From Rhynchosporium graminicola (Eukaryota > Ascomycota > Leotiomycetes > Helotiales > Ploettnerulaceae): a stretch of 64,000 nt of DNA. A program made the translations under genes and the position numbers. Position 1 is the first letter of the stretch, and the number at the start of each line of letters is the position of its first letter. The stretch is from positions 711,273 to 775,272 of the forward strand of contig FJUW01000003.1 in NCBI GenBank assembly GCA_900074885.1, read 5' to 3'. Positions 36,090 to 46,992 of the stretch are shown here, one piece after another. Under the pieces are notes generated by a model. The model saw only the letters and a program-made list of their open reading frames with translations, searched no databases and was not told the origin of the DNA.

Positions 36090-36734
36090 ATGCGGCTCCG
36101 GGCGTCGTTCTTGCCCCCCAAGGCAACGGAGTATTTTGAATGGTCCATCATGATTAGAGACGGCGTGCCATACGCTCATTCTTCGACTTCCCGTTCGTCA
36201 AGTCCAACTCATTCCCAAACATCACTTACATCTGGCTTTCACTGGGGCTTTAGTGCAATAAAAACAATGTGCAGGGTTCATCAATCGACGCACAGCTACT
36301 CTGGGTGTTTTTTGCTTCAAGATCCAGAGCCTGCTGAGGGCCAGCCCAGCGCTACACTGCCTAAATCACTCTTATATCGTATCACGGCATCGATTCTTCG
36401 CGAGGTAAATGCCAACACATCAGGATCACCGGCGCCTGAACAATCCGATGAGTTATCGACCAGTCCTAACTGCAGCGCGCATGTCGTAAAACAATCAAAT
36501 ACCATCCAATGTTCGGCTGCATACGACGACTCCGAAAAGGACCTGGACGTATCAAAACGCAGATGCGCTACTTTAAAGTCTATTGTTATCCAGCCAGACG
36601 GATTAGACTTTGAGAAGCGTCCCGATGCGGTTTCGGGTATCAGTACCCATCTAGGAGAATGCCCAGTTTGCAAGGCTGCGGCGAAAGCTGTGAAGGAAGC
36701 ATTGGAACGAGAAAACATGGTAGAGTTTCCGTGA
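36090..36734 (+). CDS. Doubtful hypothetical open frame
   Basis: A 214-codon frame from ATG 36090. The N-terminal half is Ser/Thr-rich and unremarkable. The C-terminal half is more protein-like, with an acidic stretch and ECPVCKAAAKAVKEALERENM at the end, suggesting a helix after a CxxC pair. The antisense strand is also open over 36317-36790, so part of the openness may be chance. No signal peptide, no clear introns and no family recognised. It lies in a gene-poor region beside decayed sequence. Confidence 0.25.
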   Translation: MRLRASFLPPKATEYFEWSIMIRDGVPYAHSSTSRSSSPTHSQTSLTSGFHWGFSAIKTMCRVHQSTHSYSGCFLLQDPEPAEGQPSATLPKSLLYRITASILREVNANTSGSPAPEQSDELSTSPNCSAHVVKQSNTIQCSAAYDDSEKDLDVSKRRCATLKSIVIQPDGLDFEKRPDAVSGISTHLGECPVCKAAAKAVKEALERENMVEFP

Positions 36735-37220
36735 GGAAGACTATGACACACTATCAGATCTCCAGATACCGCATGATCCGGTTTGAACAAATCACAAGGA
36801 AAGGTATGGTCCGACTGGGAAGCTTCATGATGAGCAACCTGTGGAATGCCATCACTCGCGAAAGGGTGCTGGCAACATAGCGAAAGGGATAAGGACCCTG
36901 AAGCGAAGAAATAATTGAGTCTGCCGTTCCTACCTCATGAAATAGTCATCTCTAACGAGTGTTGCAGTCATGGAGGACGCCGCCGGGGTTGCTCACAGAT
37001 GTAAGGCCTTTCAGATCTAGCTTGAATTGGCCACTATATGGATGGTAGAGAGACTAGGGGGAACTCGAGACACTCCAAATTAGCTGCTAGCATGCTCGCT
37101 AACGAACGATAGTTGCGAATATTGGAAGATAAAAGGTGGTGTGCCGCGATTCGATGCCGGGCCTTACAGTACACTAAGCCTCTCTGCAGCCAAAACATCT
37201 CACTATAGGGAAATGATCAG
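36735..37220. other. Intergenic region, no gene seen
   Basis: No recognisable coding, RNA or repeat structure. Confidence 0.4.
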
Positions 37221-37222
37221 GT

Positions 37223-39300
37223 CTACAGGGGCACCAGGTAATACTTGCAATTCGGGATACGATCATGCGCTACGGGCCACGAGTATTCGGGGGCTGGAAT
37301 AACGGACTCAATTACGCTGGGGTTGGATTCAGGAAAATGTAGATTAGAAGCCAAAAAGTTCAGCTCGGGGTTGGAAAAACCAGCCACGTGACGTGAGGGT
37401 GTCTTAATTGTACGGACCTTGGAAGATCTCATTCCTAGTCTGAGAGCTTTACAAGGCATTTCGGGGTGGAAGTAACTGATTGCGATTCAATTGCTCTGAA
37501 GGAGTTCACCATGTCACTATGTGCCGAGCTTTCTCTTTCTTATGGCGTGACTGCAGACTGGTCGAGATACCAAGAGTATTTGATGTGAAGTTGAAATTAA
37601 GCTCATTCCTGGTAATCTGATCATGGCTTGGTTGAATGGTAAGTCCCCGAAGGTTCCTTTCGACATCTGACGTTCCCTCTAGGCTCATGAATCTGCTTCC
37701 CTCGAGCCCTCAAGAGTCCAATAGCTTCCACATGCGTGGATACCATTTGTTTGCACTGCTTAGTCCAAGTTGTATCTAATGGCATCTTTCACATCTGCCA
37801 AACTCACTTCAACCACTTGAGTACACGTGGGATGTTGAACGCCCCATACCTCGGTGTTTGGCAGTAGCAGATGCTTCATGCCACTTCTCAACTCTCGTAA
37901 ATGTCTGATTCTGACCCGCGTTGCTGCCACATTCAACTGACTGATGAGTTTAATGCCCTTGAATCGAAGTGTAATACCTCGCACCAATTCAGAGTGTTGT
38001 AGTAACCGAACAAAAAGTCGCTGTCAAGATCATAGCTGGCATCACAGTCTTCCTCTTCTGAAGATGAGGGTCATATTACCATAGTCAATTTCCTCGAGAA
38101 GAGCCTTCCGCTTTGTGTCCAGAGGGAATGCCGGTCACTGTGAACAGCTTTTATGCCGAGCCAAGGGTATTTAGATGGTCGGTCGGTTTGCTGCTCTTTC
38201 TAAAGTCTTCAGGCAGTCCTCGTCTCCCTTCGTCGACCATCCATGATAAGATAGACGGCCCTGTGGTTCTTTGAATCCATTCAATCGCCTCCACGTCTTC
38301 TGGATGTCCTTGGGAAGTTTATGCTTGGACATTCCATTGGTCTACTCCACAAAACTTGAAGAGACGTGCTCATTACATGCCCATGGATCGTCCGGGTTAT
38401 CCCACAAATGCTGTCTGACTCCTCTCGCTTCTGACTTGTTGAGGTGGAATAACTTCTTCCAGGAATCTTTGGTCTTACCTAGACAATTGTAAGTGTATCA
38501 CCTCGGTTCTGACATTGAGTGAGTCTTACCCTTTCGTAGTTGCGAAGTTTACATTGCCACACAGCAAAGTCGCTGTCATGGACTTGGGCTTGAACAAGTT
38601 CAACATTTTGGATACTGCCATCAACTACACGAGTAGCGTCAGGGATGTCCGATAAGCCAGCTCAGACTTCTCTTCACCCAAAGTGCAAATGATATCCCAA
38701 CACTGTTTCAGTGTTCGTCCTTACTGTAAATCGCGCAACAGCACTGGTGTTGATGCGCTTTTCTGCCCAAGAGCTGCTTCCTGCCAGCGAGACCATCCAA
38801 AGCTGCGGGGGGTCCCAAGCACCACAAGTTGTGTAAGTAGAGGTTCTGCTGGGAGTTTGGCAAGTCAATCAATCCTTCGATTTTTCCCAGTCATGTATGG
38901 CTTCTTCGATAGTCCGGAAGCACTCTTCTTATATTCCCCTCGCACATCTTCAGCCCCGAAAGAAGGATCCTACGTTGCGATTTCACAGTCATCGAGGAGA
39001 ATTGAAGTGCTCTCCACTTTAGCACTACCGGGTTACCCATCTCTATTCCATCACACACGCAAATCCCTCCGTTCGATCGAGCGCCTCGCGACCGGAATCA
39101 GACTTCTCAGCTATAAGCTCGCTCGTAGTAACATATGCCACTCGGAGTTCCTTTCCCTTTTCGTGAACATTTCATACGTCCTGGCACGAATAGCGCATCT
39201 ATCAACTACACTTAGCATACTAGAGCCTGGATATCCTGCGGTGCACCGTGATGTAGCAGCACCAACACAGCAAAGTAATTGAGATGAGGCGAAAGCCCAG
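37223..39300 (-). pseudogene. Remnants of an unidentified minus-strand gene
   Basis: Read on the minus strand, several blocks look like real protein but sit in different frames and are split by stops. Examples: AKLPAEPLLTQLVVLGTPRS (~38.85 kb), GSIQNVELVQAQVHDSDF (~38.6 kb), WKKLFHLNKSEARGVRQHLW (~38.4 kb), LPKDIQKTWRRLNGFKEPQG (~38.3 kb) and RIRHLRELRSGMKHLLLPNT (~37.9 kb). A few GT...AG pairs could join neighbouring blocks, but no continuous reading frame could be built. The blocks suggest an old gene of perhaps 500-700 codons; the family was not recognised. A 199-codon open frame on the plus strand (38683-39282) is probably antisense chance. Interpretation is tentative. Confidence 0.35.
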
Positions 39301-40056
39301 CGTAGAAGCTGCAGGCGAGATGAGTAAGAAAGGTCCTGGATGGTCTGAATGTGCAGGATTCCATACCAACCTACATCGCAAGCCGTAAAGCTGTTGGATC
39401 GAGCAATGGGGCAGATTACATTTCTCTAATTGAATCCCCCTCCTACACCACCATCAAGATCAATGACTGACGAATGAGAGACTTGTTTGGATGTCATTTT
39501 CCTGCTCCGGTAGGTAGATATAAACACACCTTCTCACACTACTCAGTAAAACTTGACTCATATCGCTTACTATTGCTTGTCCACTTAGATTTGGATAAGT
39601 CTCAATCCAGAATGGAGAATCAGAGGACAAATCAATTGTCACTTTCAAGAATAAGTCAGAGCGAGGAAGGATGAGACAAGTCTTTCATCAATGGTTCAAT
39701 TACGAAGTAAAATCTCCATAGCACCAGGAGTGGAATTTCCATGCTCCATGGTATTTTCGAAGCTAGGCTCCATTCGTTACAAGAGTGGCCGTTTATATGG
39801 AGTGCTCGCTCTGAGTACACATATCTCATAGCCACAAGAACCGCTCAGCTCTTCCATGCTCTGCCCAACTCGCTCGCTCGCTAGCTCAATCAATCAATCA
39901 TTCCCGGTTCCTCGCGGCAGAAAAATACAAAAGCCACGCCTAAATGCGTGTTCTACTTTCCAATCTCTCCGCCTGTGTATCTAAACCAAGCAAAATTTGG
40001 CCAGTACTGTCTCTGTTTGTCCAATGCCTTTGTTGCAGCAAATGGATCCCTCCCAT
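39301..40056. other. Intergenic region with short simple repeats
   Basis: Contains the 3' flank of the DUF7918-like gene and a GCTC/AATC simple-repeat stretch around 39868-39902. No gene seen. Confidence 0.45.
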
Positions 40057-41912
40057 TCATAGTTCCTCATCGTCCATACTGTTGTCGACACGGGGAAGAG
40101 GCTGCTGAGCTGCTTCGGCGGCCGCTACAACATCTCCGCCCGAGGAAGAGAAACCGGTACCAAGGCGCTTCAGCATGGTCTCGCTATCGATATCGTACAG
40201 GCTGGCTCTGTGCTTCTTGAGGGGACTGCCGACGATAGAGTCATCGGGCAAGCCACCGAATACATTGTTTGGAAGTAATTGAGGTTCGGCCTTGATCGGA
40301 ACCGCTTCAGCTGGGGGTGTTGCGCCAAGGGAAGTAGGTGCTGAGGCTGGCGATTTGCGGGAGTTTGAGTTCAGAGGATCGGCGGAATGCTGGCGCTTGA
40401 GCTTTGCAGAATTAGTGATCATAGTTAGAGGATCGGGACAATCAGAGCATACCTTTATTCTGCCTACTCCATCCGCCAGCTCACCCGAGGACTTGGAATC
40501 ATCAACACTCGACATGGTCTTTACATCCTTGTCTTCGATATCCTCCATCTCTCTCACGATATTGTCATCATCCTCATCTTCGTCACTGTCCTCCATAGTT
40601 GCGCCTGGAGCGATACTACCATTGCTCTTCTTTCTGTCCTTGTTCTTGCGAGCCGGAGCGTCAGTATCTCTGAAAGAAGAAAAACCAACAGTTCCGCCTT
40701 GCTTCAATGGAGCTAGATTTGAGAAGTCGAGTTGTGTGGATCGGCGCTTGGTAGGAGCTACAACACCCTTCGATGGCTTTGGAGTCAAGATACCCATCTT
40801 TTGTAATTGTTCTAGAGCCATAACTTTAGCAAGGTATTGCAGAAATCATGAACAAACTTACTGTCTCCGCGATAGAAGAATGTGAAAACTGCAAAAGGCT
40901 TATCAGGTCCATCAATGCCTGTGACTGTCTGGGTGCTAATCGACTTAGGATCCAAGGTTTTTGGCTTTGCAAAACTGGTCGTATGATCAATATCTGCTTC
41001 GTCGCCATTGCCCTTCTCCTCATCGTCGTCGTGAGCGTCGAATTGTGGAGAATATTCGCCTCTCTTGATCTCCCCAGAGGCCAGTACACGGAACATTGCG
41101 ACCTTGATCTGGCCAGCAGCTTCTGGTAGATCGTCGTCGGAGTCTGAGCTAAGATCATCGTCGTCAAAATCTGCCAACTTCTCCACCGGTGATTGCGCGT
41201 TATCACCATACCTCAGAACATCTCTTCCTCCGTACTTGGGTCCGTTTGAGGTACTAGTAAGATCAAGGTCCTCGTCGCTTCCATTTGCCTCCCTCCTACG
41301 GCGACGACGCTTCTCAAACTTCTGTCTGCGCTTCTCAATCTTGGCTGCTGCATCATTTCCGTCCAGATCCAGACCATTCAACCATCTCTCAAGACCAACC
41401 TCGCGAAACAAGAACTCTCTCTCAGCTAGACCGCCGCCCTCGGAGGAAGGAACCTGAACCCAACGTGAGTTTACCCAAGTCTCCTCACCTGGTCGCAACA
41501 GAGTAGCAACCTCCTCCTTAGCTCGACCATCAAAGTAGATGTAGGCAGCAATAGTCTCATTCTCAGACTTTGTAATAGGTATGTAGGGGCTGGTACTTCC
41601 ACCATAGCTCGACCGCTGCGATCCGCCCGGGCTAGTATGACCTCCAACGATTTGTGGACGAGGGTTTGGATTCTCGGGTGTGGGTTTCGGGGTTGAGTAT
41701 GGGACCGAGAGACCAGCTGTAAGGAGGGTAATGGAGATAGCGAATTTGGATGGTTCTGCCTTGTCAGAGGATGCATCTTTGGGAATCTTGGCCTTTGGTA
41801 CGGGGATGTAGGTATTGACGCGCGAGACTCTGGACTGCTTTTGTACTGAGTATTCTGGGAGCGGAGCGCCTTCAGCGTGAACGCTCACGGCGATGCCTTT
41901 GAAGCAAGGCAT
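40057..41912 (-). CDS. DUF7918-like fungal protein
   Basis: Begins MPCFKGIAVSVHAEGAPLPEY, the characteristic N-terminus of a large fungal family of unknown function (DUF7918), with IAAYIYFDGRAKEEV and WVNSRWVQVP inside the domain. Best model: exons 41912-40862, 40811-40453, 40401-40057, 584 residues. A basic RRRRRRE run and long acidic stretches (DDDDLSSDSDDDLPE, DEDEDDD) flank the second half; KRRSTQLDF and LKKHR could be nuclear-localisation signals. Intron 1 starts GTAAGT at 40861 and can end after CTAAAG (38 nt) or CTCTAG (50 nt); both keep frame, and the 50-nt form has a better branch-point distance. Intron 2 (51 nt, GTATGC...GCAAAG) is a multiple of three without stops, so retention would also be readable. 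Cellular role unknown. Confidence 0.8.
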
Positions 41913-43215
41913 GTCGAATCGGGCTACTGCAGAAGCAGCTGCAGAGCAGAGTCGTGGAGACTTGTTGTAGATCGAGTCAGCAAGATCCCAAACGGGGTGA
42001 TATGTCCAGCAAGGTGCTGCGTAGGTGGGTGTGGTTGGAGACGAGGAGAGGCTGAAGGTGGAAGTGCAGGTAAGGTAGGATAGGTAGTTGGGTAGGCAAG
42101 GACGTCGAGGTAATCGACAGATTAAATTGCTGCAGCGTTAGCATTAGTGCACCAGCTCAATTCAAGCGAGGATGCTTCACGCGCAGCGTCTCGAGTGATT
42201 GTGTGGGGTTTTGCGACAGCAAAGATGAAGTTAAACATTCGAGTGGAGTTGACCTTTTGAAATCGGGAGAGCTGCGAGTTGTTCTAGCCGCTCCGCTTTA
42301 TCAAAGGCACTAGCAGTTCGACGCGGCTGTGAAGCACGGACGGCCAAAAGTTTCTGGGAGGGGGACCAATTTTGGAGATTATTCACATCACACATTATTG
42401 ATCGTGACGCTTGGTATGGAATTGTATAATGTAGTATTCTTCGACTGCTTCTATACAGGTCTTTGCCAAAAACTCCAACATAGATTTTTATTACTGTGAC
42501 AAGAATCGTACGTGGAGGACCGTACACTGAACACCACTGTATCAAACATATCTCTGCCCCTCGTCCTAGGGCCCGGTGCCTTCAAGATGTCGCAGAATGT
42601 TGATTATCTACCCGTTGGTCGCTTTGTTTTGTTTTGTCGGTTGTGTAGTAGCCTGTGTCTCAAACGGGGGTCAGCAAGATGCTTTCTGAAACCACGACAG
42701 TCCAGTTGCAAAGTGATAATCAAAGGGCTTCTCATATTGTTGAGCTGTTTTCAGCATTAGTGGAACTTCTCTGTACTGGATGGCAGATGACTTACCTTGA
42801 CTAGTTCGTTTTGAATCCTCAGTAATAATAGGATGGCCGTTCTTAAGAGCAGTGTTTATAATCATAGAAGCAGGAGGGAACTCAACGTAAGAGAGTGAAA
42901 CATACCATAGAAAGGCATGTTAATCGGTGCCTAAAATTAGTAAAGTTGTATGCATCAGTAAAGCGAAGGGGTAATGTCCCGAGATGCGGTGCGCAAAGTC
43001 ATACTGATAGCTGATTGCGCGCGGAGAGGGATGTGTTGGAACAGAAAACTTATATAGGCGGAAGCTTCTAAATTGCGCTAGTGCTTGTGGTCATGTGAAA
43101 ACCCTTGGCATGGCTCATCACAAAACTACCCCACCAAGAACTACTGCAACACATACAGTACCCCTCAACCATCTCAAACCACTACCTGGAACCTCGAAAT
43201 CAATTAACCGCCATA
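41913..43215. other. Divergent intergenic region
   Basis: Promoters of the DUF7918-like gene and NTF2. A ~104-codon minus frame at 42231-42545 has no recognisable content. Confidence 0.45.
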
Positions 43216-43992
43216 ATGTCAAGTACGTATCGCATTTTGCTTCGTCAGAAATCCTCCTGCAAGCTTTGTTGCCGGGCCCTTTTCAAGCCTTTCGCACGCA
43301 AGAAGAGGGGTGTTTGCTAACATGTTTGGATAGACTTCGCAGATATCGCAAGTAAGTTTTGCTGTGCTTCCAAGACGAACTACCCTCTTTCTGCGGCCAG
43401 ATTTCTGGCGCGATGGAATCCGACGCTTGAGGTCTGCGGGCACGGACATATTTGACTGACATTTTGCTTTACAGAGCAGTTCGTGGAGTTCTACTACAAC
43501 CAGTTCGATGCGGACAGGAAGCAGCTGGCTCCTCTCTACGTACGTCAGGAAGGAAGCTATTCCAAGAGACCAAGCACTGAACATCTGCTAGCGCGACAAC
43601 TCCATGTTGACCTTCGAGTCATCTTCCATCGCTGGTTCTGCTGGAATCGTCGAGAAGCTTTCTGTAAGACTACACGATAAATTTGGACAGATGCATTCTG
43701 CTAATCAGAGCTTGAACAGGATCTTCCATTCCAGAAGGTTAAGCACGCAGTCTCTACCCTTGATGCGCAACCTTCCGGCGAACATGGTGGAATACTGATC
43801 TTGGTCACTGGTGCCCTCTTGGTATGTTGACATGAACAGAATTACGATATAGAAAAGATGGCTGATATATATATAATTCAGGTCGACGACGAGCAGAGAC
43901 CGATGAACTACAGCCAGGCCTTCCAACTTATGCCCGATGGAGCCGGAAGCTACTTCATTTTCAACGATGTATTCAAGTTGGTATTTGGTTGA
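43216..43992 (+). CDS. NTF2: Nuclear transport factor 2
   Basis: NTF2 carries RanGDP into the nucleus through the nuclear pore. Six coding exons: 43216-43222, 43343-43351, 43475-43539, 43592-43663, 43720-43821, 43882-43992, giving 121 residues, the family length. The first two exons are 7 and 9 nt. Joined, they read MSNIA then KQFVEFYYNQFDADRKQLAP, the standard NTF2 start. SMLTFES, GIVEKLS, LPFQKVKHAV, GGILILVTGALLVDDEQRP and the ending FNDVFKLVFG are all conserved. Every intron has GT-AG ends and phases are consistent. Single-domain cone-shaped fold; no anomalies apart from the tiny exons. Confidence 0.95.
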
Positions 43993-46992
43993 GCAGGCAG
44001 AGTGAGATGAGGAGAATTGGGTATCTACGGAGGGAACACGATGTGAGGGGAGGGGAACGAATGATGGATGAATGGGATTGATGATTTTGTCTTGCCCGAC
44101 GCATTATACCGACCGATTTCTAGAGTGGCAGGAAAAATAAATATGGCAGTGATCTGGCATGATACACTTCCTGGCTTCACAATTCGAATGCGATCTTCCT
44201 TAAAGTACACTCTTAATTTTAGATCTTTCAGTCATTGAATTTGCACCACTGCGGACTAGAACGTTGGATGCCTTGGGCACTACCGAGGACGCTTTCGCTT
44301 TCGCTTTGGCAGGATATGACTGAGATTCCCTGCTGCTCTTTAGTGACCCTCGAGGAAGCGGCAATTTCGTACTCATCCTATCAGATAGACTATTTCTCGC
44401 CCAAGATAGAGGACAACTTTTCATCTACGGTACTAAACAGGAAGTGAACCCCAAAATTAAAATTCACATGAGGCAAAACGTGTACACCCACTCACTTACA
44501 GTCCTACCATTCCAGCTGCGTAAGTTTAATCTCGCCAAATATGGATATCACAGAGCTATATAAATACCAGCACATTGCATTTCCATTGCCGGGCCGACGT
44601 AATCCGTTTCCATATCATTCATTTATTCTGGTCACTCTTCCTTCCTTCCTTCCTTCAGCTGGTAAAATTGCTATGTCAACCTGATAGCTCGGCACTTTCA
44701 CATACCTAGTTCTGTACAGACTTCTCATCCGGAGCTTTTGCTCAGCTAGCTGTTGGGTTGTTGACTACAGTGTAAAAAAGTGTAATTCTGATTGGGTTTT
44801 TGTTGGTGAGTAGTGATACAGGTAGAAAGGTACGGTGTGTACGCATGACATGGTTTGGCATGGTTTGGTTTGGTTTGGCTTGATGCGGGGAAGATGTACT
44901 TCTACTATGTATGTAGCTAGGCGGGATGGCATGGCGTGGCATGGCGTAAGGTACGAAGAGGAAGGTTCTCTATGGCTGACTAGGTTTGGCTGTCGGGTGC
45001 TGGAGAAGGGTTTTTGATGGCCGGTTTCTTGGAAGCTTGAAGCTGTCAACTGGCTGAGTTTTCATGGCGTAGCCGAAAGTGAAGGACGTTTCCATGTCTT
45101 GCCGAAAGAGGACCGGACCTGGCGGCTTGAAACGAGGAAGGCATCTTGGTCATGAGGGAGGCGGTTTGTTTTGATAGGCCGAACCTGGATGTGGAAAGAA
45201 AGAAAAGAGGGAGGCTTGGAAAGGTCTGGAAGCCGCTGATCACTTGAGAGGATTATGCCGAAGAAATAGCGCATTAGCTATTTCGCCATACTGGGCTGTA
45301 ATTACGTCTCTTTTGGCTGCTTGATTCTCCGAAAGTATTTCGTGTCCGTAAGCAACTTTTCCAGCCAGACGTCTTGAACCGAGTCTTTGTGAAACCTTTG
45401 CAAGTCCCTTCGCATATTATCGGTTTAATTCTCCTTCACAAGTCTCATACTCGTGCTCAAAGTAGCCGCAGACAAGGAAGGAAAGGGATGTTGTTCTGGA
45501 AGCACTTTTGGATTCGATATAGTGGGGCCACGGAATGGAGGGGAAGATTCTTCCAAAGCTGTTTTCCATTACAATATTGCTGGGCCGGCGGCCATACGTC
45601 AACCGGGACGAACGAATCAGACCGCGTCATCATTCATTCTTTCTGGTGGGGTCTGGCGGATGTGGATATGTCCAATGGGAGGTTTGGCATTGGAGAGCTG
45701 CGCTGAGCTTGCTTCCGTACTGTATGTACTGTAGACTGTATGATCGTGGGAGTGGATCTTGAGGTTGGTGTTGAAGTGGAATGGGATGGACTAAATTCCG
45801 TTACAATATTGTAAAGATGTGAATTGACACTCTACATGTGTAAGTAAGTCTAAGGAGTTCGTTAATAGTAACGGCGGTACCTAGAGAGAAAAGGGACACG
45901 GCAAAGTGCGGGTTTTCTACCTACACCTAACTTATGCATGGCACGAGTCAATTGTGAGAGTTGAGGGAATGTAAAGATTGTTTGTTTGTACAAGTACTGT
46001 ACAAAGAAGTACTTGGTAGAAGACTCTCTCTTCCTTTCACCGTCTAGCTGCGGCGTTCTTTAATGATGCTGCGCCAAGTTCGTCATGGGGACCGTGGACC
46101 CTGGATTACTGTACTGGAACGAATGACTGACTGACTGCAAATGCAAAGGATTGGATAGGCTGTGATCGTGATCGTGATTGTGAACCAAGAAAGATAGTTG
46201 TGGAGTGGAGCTTCTAGGCCTTTTACCTTTCCCGGTTCCCCAGGGCAGGGTAGGGTATGAACTCTTACTCGATCCGTTCGGTAGCTGTTTTAGACCCTCC
46301 CTCTTCCCTCCCTTCCCTACCTATGACATGACATGACCATTCGGCCATTCCCTTCCCCTTTCCTTTCCCTTCCCTTCCCCAGCTTCTCTCTCCTCTCCAA
46401 AGCCCAAAACTAAAAAACCTCATACGACAAGTATTCACATATTTCGAAGCTATTTCACAGCTTCAATGATCGAGCTCTGAATAACCTCAAAACTGCTACA
46501 GCACAATCAGTAAGTGGTCTGCATTTTATCCATGCTTCATTCCAAAATGCCCCTCCCCTGTAGCTGCTACATTACTTTTGGAGACATCCGTCGTGGGGTC
46601 CTAGAGTCTTTGAGCTGAAGGGAATGGCGGTCTGGTAAGATCCTATATCACAGTCTCACACTGCATTCAGGGAGCCCGTCTCTCGTCAATCAGTTGGCAA
46701 GCTACCAAGTCGTCTGCGGACATTGAGATTGACCAAGGATAAACAGCCCAGCGCATCCTTACACTTTCAAGCAAAGCAGGCCTGCCAGCCAGCCAGCCTC
46801 ATTGTTAGCTGCACAGCCTGGGCAGGCGTCGCTTCTCAATCGTCTTTTCTTCTTACCTTATCTACCTTACCTACTTACTGCCTTCTTTCTCCTCGGTACA
46901 AGTCTGGGCTCAGCGGATACTGGCACTAACTCAATGCCAGAAAGCCAAATCAACGAATTTCTCAAAACCGTGCAACCGAAGCTTCCCATACA
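43993..46992. other. 3-kb low-complexity intergenic region before AIM21
   Basis: No gene recognised. Simple-sequence stretches include (TTCC)n at 44636-44656, a TGGTTTGG/TTTGG run at about 44849-44880 followed by TGGCATGGCG repeats to 44948, and a CCCTTCC-rich tract near 46305-46385. A possible 431-nt 5'UTR intron of AIM21 runs from GTAAGT at 46510 to CCAG at 46940. Short open frames are chance or UTR. Confidence 0.5.

Noticed and set aside
38683..39282. A 199-codon open frame on the plus strand.
   Set aside because: Composition is not protein-like and no domain is visible; the opposite strand carries better protein-like blocks.
44849..44948. TTTGG/TGGCATGG runs considered as telomere-like or G-quadruplex repeats.
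   Set aside because: The unit is irregular and internal to the chromosome; better described as simple sequence.
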